A model generated the notes under the pieces. It saw only the letters and a program-made list of their open reading frames with translations. It did not search any database and was not told the DNA's origin. 64,000 nucleotides of DNA from Myxococcales bacterium (GTDB lineage Bacteria > Myxococcota_A > Bradymonadia > UBA7976 > UBA1532), in contig JACKDL010000014.1 of assembly GCA_020633555.1 (NCBI GenBank), positions 62,001 to 126,000 of the forward strand, given 5' to 3'. A program made the translations under genes and the position numbers. Positions 9,268 to 18,008 of this stretch are shown here, piece by piece. Each line of letters begins with the position of its first letter. Position 1 is the first letter of the stretch.

Positions 9268-10035
9268 TCAGAAGTCGAAGGTCAGCCCGACCGAGCCGCG
9301 ATCGCCGTCGTAGCTGATGCTCGGCCGCGGCATGCTGGCGGTGGACTCCACGTCGCGCTTCACCCGCTCGTTGTGGGCGGCCACGCTGGTGCCCGCCCAG
9401 ATGGCGCCCACCAGGGTGGTCAGCGCGTAGGTGGCCCCGATGATGATCAGCCCGGTCTCCTTGCCGTCGAAGGCCTCGCCCTCGGTGCTGCGCTGATAAC
9501 GGTCCCGAGTGTTGGCGTAGATGTTCAGTGGGTCTCGCAACAGGGTTTCGCGCGGATCGACCTCTTGGAGCGTCTCCACGTCCTCGCCCTTGCCGCACTC
9601 ACCGAGAGGGACGACATCCGTTCCCGGATTCGCCGGGTCCTTGCTCGTCCAGCGGCAAACATCGGTGGTCTTCGTGTCGAAGGTGCCCACGGCGTACAGC
9701 GCGCCCACCACGAAGCCGGCGGCCGCCAGGCTGAAGGGCACGGCCGACTGGGCGGGCTTGCCCGCGTACAGCAGGCCCCAGCCGCCGCCGGGGATGAGGC
9801 TGAGGCCGATGGCGGCGCCCATGGACTGGGCGTCGCGATCGATCTCGATCTGCATCAGCTCGGTGAGCGTCTCCTCGTCGGCCAGATCGGAGTCATCCAC
9901 CTGGGCCAGGAGCACCGCCGGGGGGGGCGCCTCTTCGATGGGGGTGGGCTGAACCGGCGTGCCGGGCACGGCCTGGGCCATGGCGGCCCCGGGCAGAAGG
10001 GCCGCGGCGAGGACCCCGGAGACGATGCGGCGCAT
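9268..10035 (-). CDS. Exported/membrane hypothetical protein
   Basis: 255 residues. Signal peptide at 1-20 (cut near AMAQA), a Pro-rich and acidic stretch, then two hydrophobic helices, one around SLIPGGGWGLLYAGKPAQ and ALYAVGTF, the other around GLIIIGATYALTTLVGAIWAG. The end SVGLTFDF looks like a terminal beta strand. This pattern occurs in small membrane proteins of myxobacteria that carry a GGGWxYxGK-type segment resembling DUF5683 proteins, but I cannot assign function. It precedes lspA on the same strand and is probably cotranscribed with it. Confidence 0.75.
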   Translation of the reverse strand: MRRIVSGVLAAALLPGAAMAQAVPGTPVQPTPIEEAPPPAVLLAQVDDSDLADEETLTELMQIEIDRDAQSMGAAIGLSLIPGGGWGLLYAGKPAQSAVPFSLAAAGFVVGALYAVGTFDTKTTDVCRWTSKDPANPGTDVVPLGECGKGEDVETLQEVDPRETLLRDPLNIYANTRDRYQRSTEGEAFDGKETGLIIIGATYALTTLVGAIWAGTSVAAHNERVKRDVESTASMPRPSISYDGDRGSVGLTFDF

Positions 10036-10154
10036 GGACGGCTCCCTCGATGATCAAAGGCCGGGGGCAGTGTCCCCCGTGCCGGGGCATCGGTCAACCT
10101 GGGCCGCGGCCCGAATCGCCCGGTGCCCGCCGACCCCCTGGATCCGTCCTCGGA

Positions 10155-11852
10155 TCAGTTCCCGATGGGCAGGGTGGGCAGCACGAACACCGCCTGCTGG
10201 GTGGCCGGCGGATCCTGGCTGTCGCTCACCTCGGCGAAGAAGAAGAAGCCCGTGAGCACGATCTGGGTGAACGGGATGGCCAGCTCGATGATCTGGTCGG
10301 GATCCACCACCGCCCCCTGGATGACCCCGTCCTCACCCAGCTCGAGCCCGTCGGGCAGGCCCGACTGGGGGATGAAGCCCCGCAGGCCGGGGGGCAGCTC
10401 CACCTCGCGCCAGGTGTAGGGGCGCAGGCCGCCCGCCGCCTGCAGCTCGGCCCGGTACGGCACCGGGATGTCGCGGATGACCGTGATGAGGGGCAGGGTC
10501 ACGATGCGGGTGACGAACAGCTCCAGGAGCTGGTCGGCCACGATGCGCAGCGGGGCGATCTCGATCTGGATCGTGAAGGCGCGCTCGGCGAACAGCGGCG
10601 GGGTGCTCGAGTCCACCACCCGCACCGTGAACTCGAAGGGGCCCACCCCGGCGGGCACGCCGGTGATGACCCCGTCGCCGCGGAGCTGCAGCCCCGGGGG
10701 CAGGTCGCCGTCCACCAGGAACCAGCCAAACCGGCCCTCACCGCCCAAGGCCCCCAGCGCCACCTCGTAGGGCTCGCCCTCCTCGCCATCAGGCAGGCGC
10801 GCGGTGGTGATCTGCAGGCCCTCGCCCACCACCCGCAGGGTCACGTCGGCCTGGGCCATGGCCCCGTCGGCGTCGGTGACCACCAGGGTCAGCGGGTGCT
10901 CGCCGGCCACCTCGGCCACGCCGGCCAGGGTGTCGCCGTCGAGCGCGATGCCGGCGGGCAGGTCGCCCTCGACGGCCCAGGCGTAGGGCGGCGCGCCGTG
11001 CTCGGCCTGCAGCGGCGCGGCGTAGCGGGCCCCCACCTGGGCCGCGGGCAGGGCCGCGGTGATCACCACCAGCGGCGGCGCGCCGCACGCGCCGTCCACG
11101 CAAGCCCCGTCGTCGGGGCAGTCGCGGTCGCGCACGCACTCGACGCAGGCGCTCTGGAAGCACGCCTGGCCCGCGGGGCACGGGGTCTCGACGTAGCGGG
11201 CGCCGTCCTCGCTGCACACCACCCGCCCGTTGGCGCCGCACAGCACCTCGCCGGGGGCGCAGTCGATGCCGCCGCCCATGGGGGGCGCGGCGCAGGCGCC
11301 CTCCAGGCACACCTGCCCGGCGGCGCAGGGGGCGCGGTCCCAGGTCAGGCCGTCGGCGCCGCACGTGAGCAGCACGCCCTCGCCGCAGACCTGCTCGCCG
11401 GGCACGCAGAGCTGGGCCAGGCACACGCCGTCCAGGCACGTGGTCTCGGCGGCGCACGGCCGCGGATCGCCGAAGGCGCTGCCGTCGGCCGCGCAGGCCT
11501 CCACCGCGTTGTCGGCGGTGCAGCGGCGGCTGCCCGGCGCGCAGGCCAGGGCCTCGCAGGCGCCGTCACGGCAGATCTCGGCCTCGGCGCAGCGCTCCAC
11601 CAGCCAGCCGGTGGCGTCGTCGATGCAGGTGCGCAGCATGCCGTCCACGCAGCGGGTCTCGCCGGGGGCGCAGACGCCGCCGGCGGGCACGCCGCGATCG
11701 GGGCGGGCCATGTCCACGTCAGCGCCGCCGCCCCCGTCCACGGTGGCGCCCAGATCGGCGCCGCCCTGCCCCGGGTTGTCCTCGACGGGGTCGTCATCGC
11801 AGCCCAGCGCGAGCAGCAGCCCCATCCCCAGCAGTGCCGTCCAACGTCGCAT
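10155..11852 (-). CDS. Lipoprotein with Cys-rich repeats and Ig-like (He_PIG) domains
   Basis: 565 residues. Lipobox LALGC at the end of the signal peptide, then an Asp/Gly linker. Residues about 55-240 hold six or seven cysteine-rich modules of the CAPGETRC...CVDG type, common in myxobacterial surface lipoproteins. The remaining part contains three putative Ig/He_PIG domains (PPYAWAVEGDLPAGIAL, GWFLVDGDLPPGLQL, YTWREVELPPGL). Likely surface or periplasmic binding role; no enzyme motif. The start shares one base with the upstream phosphohexomutase stop (TGATG), which suggests coupled translation of two functionally unrelated proteins. Confidence 0.88.
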   Translation of the reverse strand: MRRWTALLGMGLLLALGCDDDPVEDNPGQGGADLGATVDGGGGADVDMARPDRGVPAGGVCAPGETRCVDGMLRTCIDDATGWLVERCAEAEICRDGACEALACAPGSRRCTADNAVEACAADGSAFGDPRPCAAETTCLDGVCLAQLCVPGEQVCGEGVLLTCGADGLTWDRAPCAAGQVCLEGACAAPPMGGGIDCAPGEVLCGANGRVVCSEDGARYVETPCPAGQACFQSACVECVRDRDCPDDGACVDGACGAPPLVVITAALPAAQVGARYAAPLQAEHGAPPYAWAVEGDLPAGIALDGDTLAGVAEVAGEHPLTLVVTDADGAMAQADVTLRVVGEGLQITTARLPDGEEGEPYEVALGALGGEGRFGWFLVDGDLPPGLQLRGDGVITGVPAGVGPFEFTVRVVDSSTPPLFAERAFTIQIEIAPLRIVADQLLELFVTRIVTLPLITVIRDIPVPYRAELQAAGGLRPYTWREVELPPGLRGFIPQSGLPDGLELGEDGVIQGAVVDPDQIIELAIPFTQIVLTGFFFFAEVSDSQDPPATQQAVFVLPTLPIGN

Positions 11853-13579
11853 CACTTCACCCCCGCCTGGGCCAGGAAGTCGGCCTGCAGGGCGTCCAGC
11901 TCGGTCCCGGCGCGGGCCTCGCCGGCGGCCAGGGCCTCGCCGGCCCCCAGCGTGCTGCGCACCTCGAAGTAGAACTTGATCTTGGGCTCGGTGCCCGAGG
12001 GCCGCGCCAGCACCCGGCTGCCGTTGGCCAGGTCGAAGGCCAGCACGTTGCTGCTGGGCAGGTCGATGGGGGTGACGGCCCCGTCGGCGCTGCGGGCCTC
12101 GCCGGTGAGGATGTCGCGGATCTGCGCCACGGCCACCCCGGCCAGCACCTTCGGCGGTTCGCGGCGCAGGCCGTCCATGATGGCCTCGATGCGGGCCTTC
12201 CCCTCGCTGCCCGGCAAGGTCAGGCTCTTCTGCCGCGTGGCGTACAGGCCCATGCGCCGGTACAGGTCGGCCACCCGGTCGAGCAGCGTGGCGCCCTCGG
12301 CTTTCGCGCGCGCGGCGATGTCGGCCAGGATCAGCGTGGCCGACACCCCGTCCTTGTCGCGCACCACCGGGCCCACGCTGTAGCCCAGGGCCTCCTCGTA
12401 GCCCATGACGAACTCGCCCGGCCAGGCCAGGGCCGCGTTGGCGATCCACTTGAAGCCCGTCAGGGTCTCGACGCAGGTGGCGCCGTGGGCCTTGGCGAGC
12501 TGCCCGAGCATGCCCGAGCTGACGATGGTGGTGGCCACCAGCCGATCGGGGCGGTCGTTGCTGGCCAGCAGCTCGGCGGCGATGAGCTGGCCCACCTGGT
12601 TGCCCGTGAGCTGCCGCCAGCCGCCGGCGCCGTTGGGCACCGCCACCGCCAGCCGATCGGCGTCGGGGTCGTTGGCCACGATGACGTCGGCGCCCACCTT
12701 GGCCGCCAGGGCCATGGCCAGATCCAGCGCGCCCGGCTCCTCGGGGTTGGGGAAGGCCACCGTGGGGAAGTCGGCGTCGGGCTCGGCCTGCTCGGGCACG
12801 AAGTGCAGATCGGTGTAGCCGTTGCGGGTGAGCACCTCGCGCACCAGCGCCGCGCCCACGCCGTGCATGGCCGTGTAGACGATGCGCAGGTCGGTGGGCC
12901 CGCCGTACACCCGCAGGCCGTCCACGGCCTTCAGGTAGGCCGCCTTCACGTCGGCCGGCACGGGCCGCACCACGCCGGCGGCCTTCAAGTCCGCCAGCGC
13001 CGAGGTGGCCACCTGGGCCAGCGAGGCGTAGCGGTCGATGCAGGCGCTGATGCCCTCGTCGTGGGGCTCGATGATCTGCGCGCCGTTCGCCCAGTAGACC
13101 TTGTAGCCGTTGTCCTGGGGCGGGTTGTGGCTGGCGGTCACCATGACGCCGGCGGCGCAGTTCAGGGCCACCAGCGCGTGGGCGAGCTGCGGCGTGGGCA
13201 CCACGTCGTCGAACAGGAAGCTGGGGATGCCCAGCCCCGCCAGCACCCGGGCGGTGGCGGCGGCGAACTTCTTCGAGCCGTGGCGGCCGTCGAAGCCGAT
13301 GGCCACGCCGCGCGCCTTCGCGTCCAGGGGCTGCGCGAGCAGGTAGTCGCCCAGGCCGGCGGCCACCCGGCGCACCAGCGCCTCGTTCATGCGGTTGGGG
13401 CCGGGGCCCAGGGGCCCGCGCAGGCCCGCGGTGCCGAAGGCCAGGCGCTCGCCGAAGCAGGCCTGCAGCCCCGCCACGTCGTCCTGGTCCAGCAGGGCCT
13501 GGGTGTTGGCGCGGGTGATGGGATCGGGATCATCGGCCAGCCAGGCCTGGGCGTGGGCGCGCAGCTCGGTCTTGGTCAT
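11852..13579 (-). CDS. Phosphohexomutase (phosphoglucomutase/phosphomannomutase family)
   Basis: 575-residue alpha-D-phosphohexomutase that moves phosphate between C6 and C1 of hexoses for polysaccharide or glycogen metabolism. The phosphoserine loop TASHNP is at 148-153 (Ser150), the metal loop DPDAD at 304-308, the sugar-binding GYEEALGYSVG follows, and the phosphate-binding RPSGTEPKIKFYFE is near the C-terminus. Its length and the FGTAGLRGPLGPGPNR block fit the PGM2/phosphopentomutase-like long subgroup, so phosphopentomutase activity is possible. Start ATG 13579 has GGAGG. Divergent from the oxygenase-like gene. Confidence 0.94.
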   Translation of the reverse strand: MTKTELRAHAQAWLADDPDPITRANTQALLDQDDVAGLQACFGERLAFGTAGLRGPLGPGPNRMNEALVRRVAAGLGDYLLAQPLDAKARGVAIGFDGRHGSKKFAAATARVLAGLGIPSFLFDDVVPTPQLAHALVALNCAAGVMVTASHNPPQDNGYKVYWANGAQIIEPHDEGISACIDRYASLAQVATSALADLKAAGVVRPVPADVKAAYLKAVDGLRVYGGPTDLRIVYTAMHGVGAALVREVLTRNGYTDLHFVPEQAEPDADFPTVAFPNPEEPGALDLAMALAAKVGADVIVANDPDADRLAVAVPNGAGGWRQLTGNQVGQLIAAELLASNDRPDRLVATTIVSSGMLGQLAKAHGATCVETLTGFKWIANAALAWPGEFVMGYEEALGYSVGPVVRDKDGVSATLILADIAARAKAEGATLLDRVADLYRRMGLYATRQKSLTLPGSEGKARIEAIMDGLRREPPKVLAGVAVAQIRDILTGEARSADGAVTPIDLPSSNVLAFDLANGSRVLARPSGTEPKIKFYFEVRSTLGAGEALAAGEARAGTELDALQADFLAQAGVK

Positions 13580-13604
13580 GGGGCGTCCTCCGTGCTCGCG
13601 CGGG

Positions 13605-13633
13605 ACTATCGCACGCCGGCTTTCTCCACCCAA
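13605..13633 (-). promoter_or_regulatory. Candidate sigma-70 promoter for the phosphohexomutase gene
   Basis: On the minus strand TTGGGT (13628-13633) and GATAGT (13605-13610) are separated by 17 bases, a fair match to -35 and -10 boxes, 26 bases upstream of the start codon. Assigned by inspection only. Confidence 0.45.
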
Positions 13634-13699
13634 CCGGCGGGTGCGTAGGGCCCGCCCCCCGTGGCATCGTGGCGGCACGTGCACCCCCCGGAGGCGACC

Positions 13700-14668
13700 A
13701 TGGGCACCCCCTTGGAGCGGCTGGATCCCTGCCTGGGGCCCCAGGCGCCGGCCCTGCGAGCGCTGGTCGAGCGCGCGGGCCCCTACCGCACCTACGTCTC
13801 GGCCCAGCAGGCCGACGGCCTGGGCAAGGGCCTGGTGCGCCGCCACGACGCGCTGATGAACCACATGCTGCGCCAGGCCGCCCCCGAGCCGCTGCCCGAC
13901 CTGAGCGCGCGCATCAACCTGTTCCGGCAGACCTGGGCCGAGGCCGGCGTGGTGCACGTGCCCGGCTGCGAGCTGCTCGTCCACCACCCGGGCTTCCTGG
14001 CGGCGGCGCGGCGCCTGTCGGGCCACCCGCAGGTGGTACCGACGATGCTGTACGCCAACGTGCTGCTGCCCGGGCAGGAGCTGCCCATCCACACCGACAC
14101 GCCCGCCTTCGTGGGGCTGGACCAGAGCAACACCCCCGAGTGGCTGCTGGTGTGCATGGGGCATTCGGGCCTGTTCGAGCGCTGGCGCACGCCCACGGTG
14201 GGGGCGGTGACTTTCCTGGGTGGCTGCCCCGGGGGCGACTTCGTGTGTTTCGCCGACGGCCCCGACGCCCCGCCGGTGCGGGTGCCCGCCGCCGACGACA
14301 CCGCCGTGGTGCTGGATCCCGAGGCGGGCTTCCACGGCGTGGGCCGGGTGGGTGGCCCCGGGCACCCGCCGCCCCCCCGCGACGCCGTGGCGGTGCGGCT
14401 GGCGGGCGACCGCTGGCAGGCCACCGACGGCGCGGGGCGGCCCGTGGGCGCGTGGGCCTGGGGGCAGGCGCGCTTCTCGGTGCAGTGGAAGGCCCAGTGT
14501 TTTCCTGAGGTTGCCCCCGCGCCGCTCACCCGCGCCGAGGCCGAGGCGGCCCTGCTGGCCGATCTGCGCCAGCGCGGCGCGCTGGGCCCGGGCGAGGCCC
14601 ACCCCACCCAGGCGGCCATCCAGATGATCCAGACCTACGTGCGCTTCCCCACCGCGCCTTTGGATTGA
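13700..14668 (+). CDS. Putative 2-oxoglutarate/Fe(II)-type oxygenase
   Basis: 322 residues, soluble. The core holds an HxD pair in LPIHTDTPAF and a later His/Arg in GFHGVGRV, which together match the metal triad and 2OG-contacting Arg of the jelly-roll dioxygenase superfamily. The C-terminal quarter is helical. Substrate unknown. ATG 13700 is chosen because GGAGG lies seven bases upstream; the frame opens 13 codons earlier. The gene is divergent from the phosphohexomutase gene and convergent with the CAP lipoprotein gene. Confidence 0.6.
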   Translation: MGTPLERLDPCLGPQAPALRALVERAGPYRTYVSAQQADGLGKGLVRRHDALMNHMLRQAAPEPLPDLSARINLFRQTWAEAGVVHVPGCELLVHHPGFLAAARRLSGHPQVVPTMLYANVLLPGQELPIHTDTPAFVGLDQSNTPEWLLVCMGHSGLFERWRTPTVGAVTFLGGCPGGDFVCFADGPDAPPVRVPAADDTAVVLDPEAGFHGVGRVGGPGHPPPPRDAVAVRLAGDRWQATDGAGRPVGAWAWGQARFSVQWKAQCFPEVAPAPLTRAEAEAALLADLRQRGALGPGEAHPTQAAIQMIQTYVRFPTAPLD

Positions 14669-14684
14669 GATCCGGGGGCGGTCG

Positions 14685-16040
14685 CTACTCGGCAGCGCAG
14701 TCGATGAACTCCACCGCATAGCGCACGGGCTGCGACGCGCCCGCGACCACCACCAGGTAGCTCTCGCCGGCCTGCGGCGCCCAGCCGTCGGGCTTGAAGG
14801 CCAGGGCGTGGGCCGCGCCGTACTGGGCCTGCAGCACCCGCACCTCCACCGGCATGGGATCGCCATCCCGGGTCACCCGCACGGTGGCGCCGTTGAAGTT
14901 GATGGTGTCGGACTGAATGGTCCAGCCGAGGGCGTCGCCCAGCACCGCGTCCGCGGGGAAGGGCCCCGCGGCGGGCCAGGGGATGTAGGCCTTGTCGCTC
15001 TCGAGCCGGGCGTTGGCCACGTGCATGCAGGTGGCGTCGTCGGTGGCGCCGATGCCCACCGGCCCCAGCCGGTTCGAGAACATCCACAGCCGGTGGGGCG
15101 CGGCGGCGAAGTTCATCTCGCCGAAGTCCTCGACGTAGTTCCACAGCACGTCCACGGCGATGCCGCGCATGGACACCAGGCTCTCGGCGGCGCCCTGGCG
15201 GGCCTGCTCGGAGTAGCAGGGGTCCTCGGGGGTCAGGTCGTGGGTCCAGAACCCCCGGGCGTGCATGGCCAGCGCGCAGTGCTGGGCCAGCACGTTGCGG
15301 TCGGGCGACAGGCGGGCGGGCGGCTGGCCCGCCAGGTAGCGCCAGTCGTTCAGCCGGTCGAACGCCCGCTGGCGCCACTCGGCGGGCATGTCGCCGGGCG
15401 CGCAGCCCGCCACGCTGCCGTCCCAGCCCGCGCGGAAGGCGCCGTCCACGTCCGCTTGCCGGTCCGCCAAGATGCGGCCCCAGGCCTCGCACACTTCCAC
15501 CCGGCGCAGGCAGCCCGCCCCGGCGGCGTCGGCCAGGCAGGTCTCGCGCCGGTCTTCGCAGATCCAGGTGCCGCCCTCGCAGCGGCACAGGGTGCGGTGC
15601 TCGTACTCGCGCACGCAGCAGGTGAAGGGCGCGCCGTAGCCGCAGGCCCGCTCGGCGTTGCCGCAGGCCCCGAAAGGGGGCTCGGGCGGGCAGGCGGGCG
15701 GCGGCCCGGCGTCGGGCAGAAGGGCATCGGGCGGGGCGCCGTCGGTGGGCGCCGCGTCCCGCGCCGCGTCGGGGCGAGGCGCCGCGTCGCGCAGGCCCCC
15801 ATCGGCGCCGGGGCCCGCGTCGCGGAGGCCGCCGCCGTCGGCCCCACCCGCCCAGGGCGTGCACTCGGCCCCGCTGGCGGTGCACACACAGCGCACCCCC
15901 ACCTCGGGGTCCACCACCGCCTCGCCCACGGCGAGCTGCTCGCCCAGCGCGGCGCAGCCCGGCGCCGCCTCGTCCCCGTCGCAGCCCAGAACGCCCAGCG
16001 CCCCGGCCAACCCCAACACTCCCGCAACCCACCGGCCCAT
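14685..16040 (-). CDS. Lipoprotein with CAP/SCP domain
   Basis: 451 residues. Lipobox ending LGVLGC, then an Ala/Asp/Pro linker (residues about 65-115), a Cys-rich segment (CGNAERACGYG, CCVREYEHRTLCRC), and a CAP-superfamily domain from about 225: RLNDWRYLAGQPPARLS, then NVLAQHCALAMHARGFWTHD, then a core with MNFAAAPHRLWMFSN. CAP proteins are secreted lipid- or peptide-binding or protease-like proteins. The last 80 residues form a beta-rich domain of unknown type. ATG 16040 follows GAGGACG. Surface exposure is likely from the lipobox and linker; function is otherwise unknown. Confidence 0.83.
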   Translation of the reverse strand: MGRWVAGVLGLAGALGVLGCDGDEAAPGCAALGEQLAVGEAVVDPEVGVRCVCTASGAECTPWAGGADGGGLRDAGPGADGGLRDAAPRPDAARDAAPTDGAPPDALLPDAGPPPACPPEPPFGACGNAERACGYGAPFTCCVREYEHRTLCRCEGGTWICEDRRETCLADAAGAGCLRRVEVCEAWGRILADRQADVDGAFRAGWDGSVAGCAPGDMPAEWRQRAFDRLNDWRYLAGQPPARLSPDRNVLAQHCALAMHARGFWTHDLTPEDPCYSEQARQGAAESLVSMRGIAVDVLWNYVEDFGEMNFAAAPHRLWMFSNRLGPVGIGATDDATCMHVANARLESDKAYIPWPAAGPFPADAVLGDALGWTIQSDTINFNGATVRVTRDGDPMPVEVRVLQAQYGAAHALAFKPDGWAPQAGESYLVVVAGASQPVRYAVEFIDCAAE

Positions 16041-16156
16041 CGGCGTCCTCCTCGGCCCCCGGGAGGATAGCCGCCGATCTCACGGGTTCACAGAGCCGCC
16101 TCAGGCATCCGGGCCCCGAAGTGGGCAGACCCGGCGAGCGCCCGTACACTCCCCCC

Positions 16157-17884
16157 ATGGTCCACAAACCCGAGGCCACCGGGCAGCACCTGCCCCGGCT
16201 GTTGTTCCTGCGCCTGCTGGCGCTCACGCATGTGGCGGCCTTCGCCTCGTTCTGGGTGCAGGCCCACGGCCTGGTGGGCGAGCAGGGCGTTGCCCCCGCT
16301 GTGGATCGGGTAGCGCGGGCCAAGGCCATGGGGCTGGGCTTCCTGGATCTGCCCGGCCTGCACTGGCTGTCGGCGGGCGACGGCATGATCAGCGTCATCA
16401 GCGCCGGCGGCCTGCTGGCTGCGGTGGCCCTGTTCGTGGGCGTGGCGCCGCGGATCATGCTGGGCGTGCTGTGGCTGCTGTACCTGTCGGTCTTTCACAT
16501 GGGCGGCCCCTTCCTGAGCTTCCAGTGGGACCTGCTGCTCATCGAGGCCAGCCTGCTGGCCATCCCCTACGCCCCGGCCGGCCTGCGGCCCCGCTTCCGC
16601 ACCGCCGAGCCCCCCAGCGCCTGGGCCACCTGGCTGCTGCGGTTGCTGCTGTTCAAGCTCATGTTCAGCTCGGGCGTGGTGAAGCTGAACAACGCCGATC
16701 CCACCTGGCACGGCCTGACGGCGCTCAGCTACCACTACTGGACCCAGCCCATCCCCCACGGAGTGGCCTGGTACGCCCACCAGCTCCCCGCGTGGGTGCA
16801 CGCCTTCAGCACCGCGGCCACGCTGGTCATCGAGCTGGTGGCGCCGATCCTCATCCTGGTGAACCCGCGCCGCTGGCGGCTGGCGGTGTTCGTGGCGCTC
16901 ACCGTGCTGCTGGCCGTGCTGCAGGGCGGCGTCTTCGGCCCCTGGACGGTGGCCGGCCTGGCCCTGGCGGCCACCCTGCTCGACGACCGCGTGCTGGGGC
17001 GGGTGGCGCCGGGGCTCGTGCCCGATCCCGCCCCCGGCGGCGGCGCGCGCTGGGCGGCCTTCGTCAGCATCGTGGGGCTCATGGGCGCCATCAGCCTCAC
17101 GGGCAACTACGGCTTCTTCCAGCTCCTCACCGTGGCCCTGTGCCTGCCCCTGCTGGACGACGAGGCCTTCTGGGCGCTCACGCCCGCCCGACTCATCCCA
17201 AGGTGGCCCGCCTTCCGGGTGCTCCAGCCCGGCTGGGTGGGCCGCGGCCTGGCGGTGATCCTCACCCTGGCCTTCACCGTGCTCAGCGCGCTCACCATGA
17301 TCAGCCTGGTGGGCGGCCAGGCCCTGGGCGAGGCCGTGAACGCCGAGAAGGGCGGCCAGGCCAGCACCGGCCAGGCCCTGCTGGCCAAGGCCTGGGACCT
17401 GCGCCGCGATGCCCTGGCCCACACCCGCAGCTTCGCCAGCATCAACGGCTACGGCCTGTTCGCCCGCATGACCACCCAGCGCTTCGAGCTGCAGGTCGAG
17501 GGCACCGCCGACGGCCAGACCTGGAAGACCTATCGCTTCGTCTACAAGCCCGACGCCGCCGACGAGGCCCCCCCGCTGGTGGGCGTGCACATGCCGCGGC
17601 TGGACTGGAACATGTGGTTCGCCGCGCTGGAGCCCCGCTGCCCCACCAGCGGCTGGCTCCCCCAGCTCGTGCGCGGCCTGCTGGAGGGCCGCGCGCCCGT
17701 GCGTGACCTGCTGGCCGAGGACCCCTTTGGCGACACGCCGCCGCAGGCCATCCGCATCCGGCGCGCCCACTACAAGTTCACCGACGGCGACACCCGCGAC
17801 CGCACGGGCGACGTGTGGGCGGTGCAGCCGGTGGACGAGCTGTGCGCGCCGATGACGCTGAAGGACTTCAAGCCCCGGCGCTGA
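16157..17884 (+). CDS. Lipase maturation factor family membrane protein
   Basis: 575 residues with eight to ten membrane helices in the first 380 residues and a soluble C-terminal domain. The tail carries the LMF1 hallmark: a beta-rich block GTADGQTWKTYRFVYKPD, then GVHMPRLDWNMWFAAL. Bacterial homologues resemble the vertebrate ER chaperone needed for lipase folding; their bacterial role is unproven but is thought to concern envelope protein or lipase maturation. No clear Shine-Dalgarno site is visible at ATG 16157. It is divergent from the CAP lipoprotein and is followed by a strong hairpin. Confidence 0.9.
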   Translation: MVHKPEATGQHLPRLLFLRLLALTHVAAFASFWVQAHGLVGEQGVAPAVDRVARAKAMGLGFLDLPGLHWLSAGDGMISVISAGGLLAAVALFVGVAPRIMLGVLWLLYLSVFHMGGPFLSFQWDLLLIEASLLAIPYAPAGLRPRFRTAEPPSAWATWLLRLLLFKLMFSSGVVKLNNADPTWHGLTALSYHYWTQPIPHGVAWYAHQLPAWVHAFSTAATLVIELVAPILILVNPRRWRLAVFVALTVLLAVLQGGVFGPWTVAGLALAATLLDDRVLGRVAPGLVPDPAPGGGARWAAFVSIVGLMGAISLTGNYGFFQLLTVALCLPLLDDEAFWALTPARLIPRWPAFRVLQPGWVGRGLAVILTLAFTVLSALTMISLVGGQALGEAVNAEKGGQASTGQALLAKAWDLRRDALAHTRSFASINGYGLFARMTTQRFELQVEGTADGQTWKTYRFVYKPDAADEAPPLVGVHMPRLDWNMWFAALEPRCPTSGWLPQLVRGLLEGRAPVRDLLAEDPFGDTPPQAIRIRRAHYKFTDGDTRDRTGDVWAVQPVDELCAPMTLKDFKPRR

Positions 17885-17895
17885 CGCGGTCGACG

Positions 17896-17921
17896 CGTGT
17901 GGCTACTCCAGCAGCCACACG
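17896..17921 (+). terminator. Strong hairpin downstream of lipase maturation factor gene
   Basis: CGTGTGGCT and AGCCACACG make a perfect 9-bp stem with an 8-base loop, 12 bases after the stop codon. No T-run follows, so it is terminator-like or a transcript-end stabiliser. Confidence 0.55.
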
Positions 17922-18008
17922 AGCCCAGCGCCCCCCAACCACCGCAGCCCCTTCGCCCTGGCCCGGTCTTCGCATATCCCCCGACCGCAATCTCATTGGG
18001 GGGGACCC

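Noticed and set aside
11852..14866. A 1004-residue open frame on the minus strand
   Set aside because: Only the part from ATG 13579 is phosphohexomutase; the upstream extension overlaps the oxygenase-like gene and is low-complexity high-GC shadow.
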